This document shows, piece by piece, positions 1 to 8,673 of a stretch of 64,000 nucleotides of DNA (positions are counted from its first letter, which is position 1; each line of letters opens with the position of its first letter). Position numbers and translations under genes: made by a program. Location of the stretch: positions 1,570,985 to 1,634,984 of the forward strand of contig NZ_OY759719.1 in NCBI RefSeq assembly GCF_963662555.1, given 5' to 3'. The DNA is from Thiomicrorhabdus sp. (GTDB lineage: Bacteria > Pseudomonadota > Gammaproteobacteria > Thiomicrospirales > Thiomicrospiraceae). The notes under the pieces are model-generated. The model was not told where the DNA came from and ran no database searches. It saw only the letters and a program-made list of their open reading frames with translations.

Positions 1-2
1 CC

Positions 3-566
3 ATTAGTGAGATTTACCCAGTACATCGTTTAGATAAAATGACATCAGGCCTGGTGATTTTGGCTTTAAATAAAAAAACCGCTCAAGCTTTTCAAAGAAT
101 GTTTGAAAAGCATGAAATTGAAAAGTTTTATATTGCCATTTCTGATCAAAAGCCTAAAAAGAAACAAGGCTGGATCAAGGGGGATATGGTTGCAGCAAGG
201 CGGGGCGATTGGAAGTTAACTAAAACCATGCAAAACCCGGCGGTAACACAATTTATTAGTGAGTCTATTCAACCAGGTGAGAGAATTTATTTACTAAAAC
301 CAAAAACAGGTAAAACTCATCAATTAAGAGTGGCAATGAAAAGTATTTCGGCACCTATTTGTGGTGATTATCGTTATGCGGATAAAATCAAAGCTAATCA
401 AGAAGAGCGTGGTTACTTGCATGCGTTTGCCATTACATTTACCTTAAATGCAGAACGCTTTCAATTCAGTTGTTTACCTTTAACAGGTAGTCGATTTTTA
501 GAAGATAAAGCAAAACAAATAACCGAATCCTGGCAGTCGCCGTGGAATGTCATAAAAAACAAATAA
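3..566 (+). CDS. RluA-family RNA pseudouridine synthase, 5' truncated by the window edge
   Basis: This enzyme isomerises specific uridines in rRNA or tRNA to pseudouridine. The open frame runs in from the window start, and the HRLDKMTSG segment at positions 30-53 is the family's catalytic loop, with the nucleophilic Asp in HRLD. The downstream segment KPKTGKTHQLRVAMKSI is the second conserved RluA motif. The internal ATG at 39 lies inside the catalytic motif, so it is not the true start; the N-terminus lies upstream of the window. Which RNA position is modified cannot be told. A copy of the CAGGCCTGGT word lies in the catalytic loop, coding Ser-Gly-Leu-Val. A terminator follows the stop codon. 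Confidence 0.88.
   Translation: MSEIYPVHRLDKMTSGLVILALNKKTAQAFQRMFEKHEIEKFYIAISDQKPKKKQGWIKGDMVAARRGDWKLTKTMQNPAVTQFISESIQPGERIYLLKPKTGKTHQLRVAMKSISAPICGDYRYADKIKANQEERGYLHAFAITFTLNAERFQFSCLPLTGSRFLEDKAKQITESWQSPWNVIKNK
46..55 (+). repeat. dispersed palindrome copy 1 (CAGGCCTGGT), inside coding sequence
   Basis: The core CAGGCCTG (46-53) is followed by GT, and the left flank is degenerate (T instead of C). The copy is read as Gly-Leu-Val within the pseudouridine synthase. Confidence 0.8.
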
Positions 567-600
567 AGCTAACTTAATCATAACGATGTTAGCTTTTCTT
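565..600 (+). terminator. Rho-independent terminator after the pseudouridine synthase
   Basis: The 9-bp stem AAAGCTAAC / GTTAGCTTT (565-573 and 588-596) is followed by a short T-rich tract. It begins at the stop codon and separates this gene from the next. Confidence 0.75.
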
Positions 601-620
601 AATTAAGTTTAGAGAAAAAT

Positions 621-1064
621 ATGAGTGATAAAGTAGCTCCTTTTTGGGAGACAAAAACCTTAGATGAAATGAATCAAGAAGAGTGGGAATCTTTGTGTGA
701 TGGATGTGGTTTGTGTTGTTTAATCAAGCTACAAGATGATGAAACGGATGAGATTGTTTACACCAGTGTAGTGTGTCCATATTCAGATACAGAAACCGGT
801 CAATGTAAGGACTATGCTAACCGCTCGGTCAACGTGCCAACTTGTGTGCAGTTAACCAAAGAGAAAGTCGCTGAATTTGATTGGTTACCAGACACTTGTG
901 CGTATAGGATGATTTATAGAGGTCAAGGGCTTGCCGACTGGCATCCTTTGATTTCTGGTAATCGACTTTCAGTTAAAAATGCAGGGGTTGGCTTGTTATC
1001 TATTCCGATAGTAGTGGATAAAATAGATATAGATTATGAGGATTACATCATGCCTAAGCCATAA
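621..1064 (+). CDS. YcgN / UPF0260-type cysteine-cluster protein
   Basis: A 147-residue cytoplasmic protein of the YcgN (UPF0260, YkgJ-related) family. Its N-terminal third carries the diagnostic CDGCGLCC cluster, followed by spaced cysteines (VVCPYSD, GQCKDY, PTCVQL, DTCAYR), a pattern that suggests a metal or Fe-S site. Length and the WLPDTCAYR segment match the family. No signal peptide is seen. The biochemical function of this family is not established. The gene stands alone between a terminator and a long AT-rich gap, so context adds nothing. Confidence 0.82.
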   Translation: MSDKVAPFWETKTLDEMNQEEWESLCDGCGLCCLIKLQDDETDEIVYTSVVCPYSDTETGQCKDYANRSVNVPTCVQLTKEKVAEFDWLPDTCAYRMIYRGQGLADWHPLISGNRLSVKNAGVGLLSIPIVVDKIDIDYEDYIMPKP

Positions 1065-1427
1065 AAGGTGCTGCACAGGTTTAGCAAGAAACCTCACTTG
1101 AATGGTTAATCCTAAAAGACTGTTAATGGAGCATTAAAATTTTCTTACGCATTATTTCATGTAAGGAGCTTTTGACTATTACTGTATTTTAATTGCTTGA
1201 TTTTATAGTATTAATTTATTTTTCTATTCCCTTATAAAAAACGAGTTCTTTTTCAATTAATATTTTCTATTGGCTAATAATACTTATTCAATAGACACTA
1301 TTCTCTAGTGTTGGTTTTCTCATTAAGAATTTTGTTCTTTAAGAATAAAAAAAATTACTTATCTAAACTTTATCCTTGAGCGTAATATAAAGCCGACTAA
1401 AAACCACATAAAATAAATGGAGTTATT
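1065..1427. other. 363-bp gap without a gene
   Basis: A small hairpin, AGGTTT-agcaag-AAACCT at 1077-1094, lies just after the preceding stop and could be a weak terminator. The rest is strongly AT-rich and presumably holds the promoter of the cytochrome gene at 1428. No ORF with a plausible start, tRNA or known riboswitch consensus was seen. Confidence 0.5.
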
Positions 1428-2186
1428 ATGAAGGACAGTTCTTGGTTAAATCTGCCGAGTTTATCTTTGTCTATGAAGGCATTATTTACAGGGTATATCT
1501 TTGTTGTTGGCTTAGGTTTGATGATGGCTGGTGTACAAATTATGTTAACGCACGGTATGGCAGATGGTAAGTTTGGTTTATCGGTTGATGATATTGTATA
1601 TAGCTATTATGGCAACAGAAGTGGTTCAAAGTTAGAGAGTAAATTAAATGGTTCTATGAAAGAGCATGCTGCTCCAGAAGAACGAATCACCATGATTAAG
1701 TGGGCAAGAAATGGAGCAGATGAAAAAGAGTGGACTGCAACCATCAAGCCAATTGTTGATGCTAAATGCGCTATGTGTCATGCAAACATCCCGACTTTAC
1801 CGAATATTACCAAATATGATGTTATAAAAGATATCGCAAAAGTTGATCATGGTGCGGATATTACCTCTTTAACACGTGTTTCTCATATTCACCTGTTTGG
1901 TATCTCTTTCATTTTCTTCTTTGTTGGTCTTATTTTCTCAATGGCAGTCGGTTTTAAACCTTGGATTAAAGCAACGCTCATATTTATTCCGTTTGCGTTC
2001 TTAATTGTCGATATCGCCTCATGGTGGTTAACTCGAATGAATCCAAACTTTGCTTATTTTGTGATTATTGGTGGTTTTGGTTACAGTGTGGCGGCAGCGA
2101 TTATGCTATTTACATCTCTTTACCAAATGTGGATTATGCCTTGGAGAGGTCAAACTTCTGATGAAAATACATGGAAAGATAATTAA
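1428..2186 (+). CDS. membrane-anchored c-type cytochrome, single CxxCH
   Basis: A 252-residue protein with one N-terminal membrane segment (about residues 17-40), a roughly 100-residue soluble part containing the haem-binding CAMCH at residues 114-118, then three hydrophobic segments (about 150-172, 178-200, 208-232). It should therefore be a membrane-embedded c-type cytochrome with its haem domain outside the cytoplasm. A GGAG ribosome site precedes the ATG. It lies directly upstream of the molybdoenzyme operon and could exchange electrons with it, but its own terminator at 2266 separates the transcripts. I do not recognise a named family. Confidence 0.7.
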   Translation: MKDSSWLNLPSLSLSMKALFTGYIFVVGLGLMMAGVQIMLTHGMADGKFGLSVDDIVYSYYGNRSGSKLESKLNGSMKEHAAPEERITMIKWARNGADEKEWTATIKPIVDAKCAMCHANIPTLPNITKYDVIKDIAKVDHGADITSLTRVSHIHLFGISFIFFFVGLIFSMAVGFKPWIKATLIFIPFAFLIVDIASWWLTRMNPNFAYFVIIGGFGYSVAAAIMLFTSLYQMWIMPWRGQTSDENTWKDN

Positions 2187-2265
2187 TTCAGAAACTCTTG
2201 CTTAATCGAAATCAATTTTTAAGCATTTAGATTTATTTAAAAATTTGATTTATCCCTGTTTTACT

Positions 2266-2297
2266 AAACCCAAGGACTCTTCTTGGGTTTTTTTATG
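2266..2297 (+). terminator. Rho-independent terminator after the cytochrome gene
   Basis: The stem AAACCCAAG / CTTGGGTTT (2266-2274 and 2282-2290) is followed by a T run. It separates the cytochrome gene from the molybdoenzyme operon, which therefore needs its own promoter in 2298-2484. Confidence 0.9.
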
Positions 2298-2484
2298 TCC
2301 ATAAAAAAACGTCAAACTACCGACTTAATAAGCTTTGCGGCTTAAATCCCACGTATTTACTAGGTTTATTTATTCATAAAACTTATTTTCCCTTATTAAT
2401 ATAAGTGATTTTTCTTGTACCTACAGCATGCCTATACTTTGCGATGTTCAAAAGCAATTTTAGTCAAAAACAGGGAACAGTTTT

Positions 2485-5289
2485 ATGGCATGGTCATTTC
2501 CAAAACTCACACGACGAACTTTTATCCAAGGTGCTGCTGCAACAACAGCAATTGGAGCTTTAGCTAGTTCTAAACTGGCATCTGCTCATCTTCCATCATG
2601 GGATGATTTAATGTTTGCTGATAGCAAACGTAAAGAGATGAAAGAGAAGATAGATTACACAATTTGTAATTTTTGCTCTTCATTATGCAATATCGAAATT
2701 CGTACCTTAACGGATGGTGAAAACAGTCGTATTGTGAAATTAGAGGGTAATCCTCACTCAACATTAAACCGCGGAAGAGCTTGTGCTCGTGGCCAATCAG
2801 GTTTATTTCAAACTTACGATACAGACCGTCTTAAAACACCCATGATTCGTGTTGAAGGTTCTAAACGTGGTGAGATGGCTTTTAGAAAAGCGAGTTGGGA
2901 TGAAGCTTACGACTATATTGCAAAACATACTCAAAATGTAAAACCTTGGGAATGGACTACTGTGGGTGGTTGGACTAACTGCGTGTTCTATATGAACTGG
3001 GCCGTGGCTTTCTCAATGGCCAACCAAATTCCAAATATTGTTGCTTCACCAATGCAACACTGTGTAACAACGGGGCACCTTGGAACCGATGCGGTTACAG
3101 GTAACTTTAATATTCATGATGAAATCCTACCTGACTTTGATAATGCTCGTTACATTATGTATATCGCTAATAATGGTTCAATGGGAGCCGTATCAACTGC
3201 TCGTGTAGTGCGTGCCGCAGAAGGGATTCAGCGCGGTGCTAAGGTTGTTGTGCTTGATCCACGTCTATCAGAAACCGCTGCTAAAGCAGATGAGTGGGTA
3301 CGAATTCGTCCAGGTACGGATTTAGACTTTACCATGGCGTTAATGAATGAAATCATGTCTAAAGATTATTACGACAAAGATTTTTGCATTAAACACACTA
3401 ATTTACCGTTCTTGATTGAAAAAGATGCGGAAGGTGAGTGGCAGATTTTTCGTGATGCAAATGGTAACTTTTCTATTTACGATGAAATAACCGCTTCAGT
3501 TCAGCAAGTTAAAGCACATGATAATGCGAATGAGTTTGATATTAACGGCAAACGCGTTATCCCATCATTAAAATTGCCAGAAGGACTTAAGGTCAATGGC
3601 AATCCAGTACAGACCGTATTTGAAGCACAGCTTGATGAAATTAAGCATATTACCCCCGAGTTTGCTTCTAAAACGACTACTATTCCTGCGGAGGATATCG
3701 TACGTATTGCATATGAATACTCTCACATTAAACCTGCGATTATTGATCCAGGCTGGATGGGGGCTCGCTATAACAATGTACAGATGTTACGCCGTACTCA
3801 AGCCATGTTACAAACCTTAATTGGTGGTATTGATAGCAAGGGTGGTTGGATAAACGCTGCTGAAGTTCGTCATAAAGTACACACTACCAATGAAGCACGT
3901 AAAAAAGGTGTACAGCAAATGCATCCATTAGCAACAACGGGTGGTATGCCGTTTGCAGAGATGGTGGTTGATGTATTCAGTAACCCTAAAAACTTTAATC
4001 ATGGTAAGCCAGCTTGGGCTTATGCCTTTGCAGAGCAACAAAAAGCGGCAGGCAAACCATGGGTTTCTTTGCCTGTAATGGCTGATACAGGCTTGTTTGA
4101 GTCAGTTCGTGGTGAAGTGGAGTACAAAGGCGAACAGTATTTAACCAAGGCGTTTTTTATTAATGGTGCCAACCCTGTGCATCATTACTTCCCAGATTCT
4201 TACTGGAAAGACATGCTAAATCATGACAACGTTGAGTGTGTGGTTTGTATGGATGTTTTACCATCTGATACTACTGCTTATGCAGACGTTATTTTGCCGA
4301 ACTCAACTTACTTAGAGCGTGATGAACCAGGTATTTATGGTAACGGTGTTAACCAAGATTTAGGGTTAACCACACGCTTTAAGGCAATTGATCCAATTTA
4401 CGATACCCATGAAGTCACCGATGTGATGTTCAAAATGACAGAAATTATCTCTGGTAAAGAGGGAGTAGAAGCTTACTACCATACGATTGATAACTTAGCA
4501 GGTTTGCCAGCGGATAAAGCCAAAAAATATGTAGCAGAAGAACAAGCTAAAGGTACTCCTGATCCAATTGCGGCAGCTTATCGTCGTGTCAGTATGGAAC
4601 TTGCCGCTCACGAAGTGGGTGAAACACCAGAAAACTTTGAAAAAGTTCTACGAGAAAAAGGTGTTTATTACATTAAAACCATGGATGAGCTTCTTGAAGA
4701 ATCGGCCATGCCACAAAAAATGCCGGTACCCACTAAGTCAGGCCGTTTAGAGTTTTACTCTGGATTATTTGAAATGATTCGTGGTAACAGCACAACACGT
4801 GCTCCAAACTTTGGTGTGCTGGCAACACACTTCCCATCAGGAATTTTGGGTGAAAAAGTCAATCAAGATCGTATGCTGGGTGAAGGTGAGTTTTACTTTA
4901 CCTATGGTAAATCACCAACGGTTTCTCATGGTTCTACCAATGCTAATAACCCCGTGCTGTCTGCAATCAATATTTTTAAAGAAGATATTTACACCGGTAT
5001 TTGGATTAACCCTACACGTGCTGAAAATTTAGGCATTAAAACGGGTGATTCAATTAAGTTAACAAATCTTGAAGATGAAAGTTTGAATGTTGATGGCAAA
5101 GCTTACGTTACCAATCAAGTTCAACCAGAATCTGTGTTTATGTACTCGTCATTTGGTACAGAGAACGCAGCCTTAAGTCGTGCCGTGAATTTTGGTAGTG
5201 CGATTAATAAAATCATCGGTTACAAAGTAGATCCTGTTGTAGCTGGTTTCCGTTCGCAAGAATTCACTATCAAAGTCGAAAAAGTTTAA
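2485..5289 (+). CDS. Tat-exported molybdopterin oxidoreductase catalytic subunit (PsrA/PhsA/TtrA class)
   Basis: The 934-residue catalytic subunit of a DMSO-reductase-superfamily enzyme. A twin-arginine signal (RRTFIQG, residues 10-16) precedes a hydrophobic run, so the enzyme should fold in the cytoplasm and work in the periplasm. A 4Fe-4S cluster motif follows (C61, C64, C68, C100 within CNFCSSLCN and GRACARG). Cys193 (QHCVTTGHLG) is the likely molybdenum ligand. A molybdopterin-dinucleotide-binding C-terminal domain ends the protein. Family knowledge suggests a sulfur substrate such as polysulfide, thiosulfate or tetrathionate, in either direction. The Tat signal argues against the cytoplasmic sulfite dehydrogenase SoeA. 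An AGGGAACAG ribosome site precedes the ATG. Confidence 0.85.
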   Translation: MAWSFPKLTRRTFIQGAAATTAIGALASSKLASAHLPSWDDLMFADSKRKEMKEKIDYTICNFCSSLCNIEIRTLTDGENSRIVKLEGNPHSTLNRGRACARGQSGLFQTYDTDRLKTPMIRVEGSKRGEMAFRKASWDEAYDYIAKHTQNVKPWEWTTVGGWTNCVFYMNWAVAFSMANQIPNIVASPMQHCVTTGHLGTDAVTGNFNIHDEILPDFDNARYIMYIANNGSMGAVSTARVVRAAEGIQRGAKVVVLDPRLSETAAKADEWVRIRPGTDLDFTMALMNEIMSKDYYDKDFCIKHTNLPFLIEKDAEGEWQIFRDANGNFSIYDEITASVQQVKAHDNANEFDINGKRVIPSLKLPEGLKVNGNPVQTVFEAQLDEIKHITPEFASKTTTIPAEDIVRIAYEYSHIKPAIIDPGWMGARYNNVQMLRRTQAMLQTLIGGIDSKGGWINAAEVRHKVHTTNEARKKGVQQMHPLATTGGMPFAEMVVDVFSNPKNFNHGKPAWAYAFAEQQKAAGKPWVSLPVMADTGLFESVRGEVEYKGEQYLTKAFFINGANPVHHYFPDSYWKDMLNHDNVECVVCMDVLPSDTTAYADVILPNSTYLERDEPGIYGNGVNQDLGLTTRFKAIDPIYDTHEVTDVMFKMTEIISGKEGVEAYYHTIDNLAGLPADKAKKYVAEEQAKGTPDPIAAAYRRVSMELAAHEVGETPENFEKVLREKGVYYIKTMDELLEESAMPQKMPVPTKSGRLEFYSGLFEMIRGNSTTRAPNFGVLATHFPSGILGEKVNQDRMLGEGEFYFTYGKSPTVSHGSTNANNPVLSAINIFKEDIYTGIWINPTRAENLGIKTGDSIKLTNLEDESLNVDGKAYVTNQVQPESVFMYSSFGTENAALSRAVNFGSAINKIIGYKVDPVVAGFRSQEFTIKVEKV

Positions 5290-5301
5290 AGGAGGTCACG
5301 G

Positions 5302-6132
5302 ATGGCTCATTATGCAATGTTAATTGACCTAAACACCTGTACAGGCTGTAACGCTTGTATGGCAGCTTGTGCGGTTGAAAACCAAACTCCGTTTTGGTCA
5401 GATAAATGGCGTACTAAGGTACATGATATTTCTAAGGGTAAAACTGATGCGGATGCCGCACGTGTTTTCTTTCCTCGTTTATGTAATCACTGCGATAACC
5501 CACCATGTGTAACGGTTTGCCCAACAGGGGCAACTTACAAAATGGATAACGGGATTGTGGATGTAGATGATGATATGTGTATGGGGTGTCAGGCTTGTAC
5601 CTTGGCTTGTCCATACGATGCTCGTTACGCATTAGATTACGATGACAACACTGAGAAAAAAGCGGTATTTGGTGAAGAGTCACTTAAAAAGACTCGCCCA
5701 GGTGTTGATAAGTGTAATTTTTGCCGTGACCGAGTTGAAGACAATCGCTTACCAGCGTGTGTTGAGACTTGTGTAGGTAATTCGCGTCAGTTTGCGGATT
5801 TAGATAATCCAAACGATCCAGTTACGCAAATTATTAATTCGGGTATTGCCGAACCTCTAATGGCACATTTAGGCACCAAGCCTAATGTGTATTACATTCC
5901 CGTTAAAAAACAGACTATTCATTATGAGCGTGAGACTTTTAATGGTCAAAACTCGGAAGCTGGTTTGCATCCAATGGGTGGTGAAAACGGCACAACCTTT
6001 GAGCGTAAAGAGGGTGCTGAGCATGGTCACGCTGCACATGTTCAAGAGCACGCAACGTTTGATGCTAATAGCCCATTTGCAAATGTAACTGGTGATGCTC
6101 AAATTACAGACTTATTAAGAGTGGAGGCGTAA
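5302..6132 (+). CDS. four-cluster ferredoxin-like electron-transfer subunit (PsrB/PhsB/TtrB type)
   Basis: A 276-residue iron-sulfur subunit. Four cysteine groups are visible in order: CTGCNACMAAC near residues 13-23, CNHCDNPPCVTVC, CMGCQACTLAC, and CNFCRD paired with CVETC. This is the arrangement that holds four 4Fe-4S clusters in PsrB-like proteins. It relays electrons between the molybdenum subunit and the membrane subunit. There is no signal of its own, as expected for co-export with the Tat-bearing subunit. The ORF starts 12 nt after the catalytic gene behind an almost perfect AAGGAGGT ribosome site. The C-terminal 70 residues are His- and acid-rich with no recognised domain. Confidence 0.9.
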   Translation: MAHYAMLIDLNTCTGCNACMAACAVENQTPFWSDKWRTKVHDISKGKTDADAARVFFPRLCNHCDNPPCVTVCPTGATYKMDNGIVDVDDDMCMGCQACTLACPYDARYALDYDDNTEKKAVFGEESLKKTRPGVDKCNFCRDRVEDNRLPACVETCVGNSRQFADLDNPNDPVTQIINSGIAEPLMAHLGTKPNVYYIPVKKQTIHYERETFNGQNSEAGLHPMGGENGTTFERKEGAEHGHAAHVQEHATFDANSPFANVTGDAQITDLLRVEA

Positions 6133-6135
6133 AGT

Positions 6136-7065
6136 ATGTTCTATTTTGGTCAAGAGCAATGGAACTGGCTAGTTGCGGTTTACCTCTTTTTAGGTGGTAT
6201 GGGTGCGATGGTTATGGCTATTTCTACTTTAGTTCACCGTTTAAAAATGTTTGGTCAGGATAATACCTTACTGATGATTTGGGGTAACTTAACGGGTTTT
6301 GTTATGTTATCGATTGGTTCAGCAATGCTGTTTTATCACTTATTAGATCACCTTGCAGTATGGCATGTTTTATTAGGTGTATTTAACAAGCCAGACGCCT
6401 GGATTGCTTGGGGTACTTGGTCCATTATTTTTGGTATGATTTGGGGGCTTGTTTATACCTTGCCACACATTCCTACGCCAAAATTTTTGGGTTGGTGTCA
6501 GCTGTTAAAGTTCTTTAAATGGTTTGGTACTAAGTACGCTGGTCTTATGGCATGGGGTACGGTGTTTATGTCTGTATTTACTGCGGTTTATACTGGTATG
6601 TTGTTACAGTCATTCCCGGCAGTCGAGTTGTGGCATAATCCTGGTATTCCTGTGTTGTTTACGGTTTCTGCAGTTTCAACCGCATTAGCAACCTTATTAA
6701 TTATTCAGTATGTGATTGTGCGTGCCGATGACCATGAATTACGTCACCGTTTTGAATTAATCGATACCTGGTTAATTGGTTCAGAAATCATTATTGTTGC
6801 AGGGTTCTTTTTCTACCTTTTAAACGGTAGCTTAAATGGCCAGGCATCACATGCATTACTTTGGGGTGATCCAATTTGGACTTATGGTTTTTTTGTAGCA
6901 GGTTTAATTGTGCCATTTATTATTAACTTGGCAATGGTGACACGCAAAATTCCAAGTAATGGTTTCATTGTTATTATTTCAGCGGTATTAGTATTAATGG
7001 GGGGCTATATTCTACGCCACTACATGTTATTGGCTGGAATTTGGGAATTGCCTTATCCTAAATAA
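6136..7065 (+). CDS. NrfD/PsrC-family quinone-interacting membrane subunit
   Basis: A 309-residue polytopic membrane protein with about eight or nine hydrophobic segments and the NrfD-family opening WNWLVAVYLFLGGMGAMV. It anchors the molybdoenzyme and should exchange electrons with the quinone pool. It starts 3 nt after the iron-sulfur gene, so the three genes are one operon. A threefold 10-bp tandem repeat and then a terminator follow the stop codon, so the chaperone genes downstream depend on read-through or a second promoter. Confidence 0.88.
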   Translation: MFYFGQEQWNWLVAVYLFLGGMGAMVMAISTLVHRLKMFGQDNTLLMIWGNLTGFVMLSIGSAMLFYHLLDHLAVWHVLLGVFNKPDAWIAWGTWSIIFGMIWGLVYTLPHIPTPKFLGWCQLLKFFKWFGTKYAGLMAWGTVFMSVFTAVYTGMLLQSFPAVELWHNPGIPVLFTVSAVSTALATLLIIQYVIVRADDHELRHRFELIDTWLIGSEIIIVAGFFFYLLNGSLNGQASHALLWGDPIWTYGFFVAGLIVPFIINLAMVTRKIPSNGFIVIISAVLVLMGGYILRHYMLLAGIWELPYPK

Positions 7066-7075
7066 GTCTTAGATT

Positions 7076-7105
7076 AGCTAGAGTAAGCTAGAGTAAGCTA
7101 GAGTA
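7076..7105 (+). repeat. 10-bp tandem repeat, three exact copies
   Basis: The unit AGCTAGAGTA is repeated three times without change, immediately before the operon terminator. It contains in-frame TAG codons but no coding role is apparent. Confidence 0.95.
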
Positions 7106-7127
7106 TTCAAAGCAATTTTAAGTAAAA

Positions 7128-7152
7128 AAGCACTCAAATTTGAGTGCTTTTG
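7128..7152 (+). terminator. terminator after the molybdoenzyme structural genes
   Basis: AGCACTCAAATTTGAGTGCT forms a perfect inverted repeat followed by TTTGTTTT. It lies between the membrane-subunit gene and the chaperone genes. Confidence 0.85.
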
Positions 7153-7290
7153 TTTTATTTACTCGGTCAAAGCTCTCTTCCAATTTATTTACCAATTTTT
7201 TGGTGAGTGTTTTGAATACAAAATATTCAACAAAAAATAAAAAAAGTGCTGATGATCAGCCAAGATATAAATCTATAACAAGGAATGTTT

Positions 7291-7806
7291 ATGTCAGAAA
7301 AAATACAAGAGCTTGTTGTTCTCTCAGGTCTGCTTGGTGAGCCGTGTGAAGAATCAATGGAAGCGATTCAAGAGCTTGCTCCACAGTTAAAGTGGTTATC
7401 TGAAGAGTCGGTAAAAGAGATTGAATCGACTCCTTTAGAAAGATGGCAGATGGAGCATACTCGACTATTTGTTTCTGGACACCCAAAAACAGAATGTGCC
7501 CCGTTTGAATCAGTGTGGACAGAAGGGCGTATGATTGGCGACACCACTCATAAAATCAAGGCTTTGTATGACAAAGTGCAATATAAACCTGATGCTGATT
7601 TGCCAGCAGATTATTTGGGTTCGGAGTTAGAATTTTTAGCCTTTGTCTTAGAAAATTACAGCGAACAACAAGTCTTTTTAGTAGAAATTTTAGAGCACCT
7701 ACACAGCTGGGTTCCTAAATTTGCTAAAGCCGTTCGTATTCATGCAGATTTAGTTTTTTATAAAGATTATGCTAAACGTTTAGAAGCGTTATTTGAGATG
7801 AAATAA
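7291..7806 (+). CDS. TorD/DmsD-family molybdoenzyme maturation chaperone
   Basis: A 171-residue helical protein of the TorD family, the cytoplasmic chaperones that bind the Tat signal of a molybdoenzyme until the cofactor is inserted. The signature EHTRLFVSG followed by CAPFESVW is visible about residues 50-75. The start at 7291 is preferred over 7285 because AGGA at 7281-7284 gives normal spacing only to the second ATG. Its stop overlaps the start of the next gene (TAATG), so the two are translationally coupled. The natural client is the Tat-bearing catalytic subunit upstream. Confidence 0.86.
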   Translation: MSEKIQELVVLSGLLGEPCEESMEAIQELAPQLKWLSEESVKEIESTPLERWQMEHTRLFVSGHPKTECAPFESVWTEGRMIGDTTHKIKALYDKVQYKPDADLPADYLGSELEFLAFVLENYSEQQVFLVEILEHLHSWVPKFAKAVRIHADLVFYKDYAKRLEALFEMK

Positions 7807-8462
7807 TGAGCAATTCAACGGAAGATACAATCAATGAAATTACCAGGCCTGGTAATTCTGATTGGCAGTTAATTGAAGCTAAAACCTTGCAAGAGGCGCA
7901 TGACTTCATTATTGATGTATTTGAAAATACTTATCACAAAAACTTTGAAGAAGAGTGGATGGGTGTTAATCATAATTTGAATGTTGAGTTACGCGGGCTT
8001 AAGTTTGTGGATGGGTGGGTAACAGGATTCTTATTAACACCTTGGATGTTATGTAATATTTATATTCCCGTTTTACAGCAGCCAGAAATAAGTATTGAAG
8101 CTGAATGGTTAGCCCAACAGCGAGCTAATCAAGACTATGTTGTGATAGGGCCGTTAAAAAGTTTTGTTATTGGCGGTTCTAGTCAAAAAGCGAACTTAAA
8201 TTATCACCCTCAACTAGGGCATTATTTATTGCAACCATTGGTGCAAATCATGGACAAATACGCCAATAATGAAAGTGCGTTTGATGCTTGGTCAGAAGTG
8301 ATTGCTTTTAGAAAAGCACACTATGAAAAGATAGAACGAGAAGCATTAGCTAAAACAGAACTGGATAAAGAAGCCGCAATGAAGTCTTCTGAAAAGCAAT
8401 CATCAACTATTGATGAAAACGAAGTATTAGATCGCAGGGGCTTTTTGTCTAAATGGATTTAA
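7806..8462 (+). CDS. HybE/HupJ-family assembly-chaperone-like protein
   Basis: A 218-residue protein. The segment WVTGFLLTPWMLCNIYIP (about residues 72-89) matches the hallmark of the HybE/HupJ family, chaperones known from [NiFe]-hydrogenase large- or small-subunit assembly. No hydrogenase gene is in the window. Here the gene overlaps a TorD chaperone gene, so its client is more likely the molybdoenzyme or its electron-transfer partners. After the family domain there is a charged, low-complexity linker (about 175-205) ending in DRRGFLSKWI, a Tat-motif-like RRGFL tail. A perfect 18-bp copy of the dispersed palindrome lies in the first 18 codons. Confidence 0.75.
   Translation: MSNSTEDTINEITRPGNSDWQLIEAKTLQEAHDFIIDVFENTYHKNFEEEWMGVNHNLNVELRGLKFVDGWVTGFLLTPWMLCNIYIPVLQQPEISIEAEWLAQQRANQDYVVIGPLKSFVIGGSSQKANLNYHPQLGHYLLQPLVQIMDKYANNESAFDAWSEVIAFRKAHYEKIEREALAKTELDKEAAMKSSEKQSSTIDENEVLDRRGFLSKWI
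7839..7856 (+). repeat. dispersed palindrome copy 2, perfect 18-bp form inside coding sequence
   Basis: ATTACCAGGCCTGGTAAT is a perfect palindrome. It is read in the Thr-Arg-Pro-Gly-Asn frame of the HybE-like gene. Confidence 0.95.
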
Positions 8463-8535
8463 ATTCAATTTAAATTATGTTTTATTTATATAGCTAAATT
8501 CAAAACAAAGTTTAATTCAAAATAGCTCAAAATAG

Positions 8536-8568
8536 CGCCCTGCATACATCAATGTCAGGGCGTTTTTG
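8536..8568 (+). terminator. terminator after the HybE-like gene
   Basis: The stem CGCCCTG / CAGGGCG (8536-8542 and 8556-8562) is followed by TTTTTG. It ends the rightward chaperone genes, which converge on mrp. Confidence 0.85.
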
Positions 8569-8673
8569 TTTTGAGTTGGGCTGTTATTTTATTGTAAAAA
8601 TACGGGAATTAAGTAAGTCTTAAATAGTTAATCAATAGTTAATAAGCAGTTTTTAAATAGATGTTAAAAGCTA

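Noticed and set aside
2300..2370. A GCCGCAAAGC-containing stretch on the minus strand as a second c-di-GMP riboswitch
   Set aside because: There is no GNRA-closed P2 hairpin before it and no GGGTTGCC-like 3' segment; it also points away from the nearest genes.
2485..7065. Assignment of the molybdoenzyme as SoeABC sulfite dehydrogenase
   Set aside because: SoeA is cytoplasmic, whereas this catalytic subunit has a clear twin-arginine signal. The class was left as polysulfide/thiosulfate/tetrathionate type.
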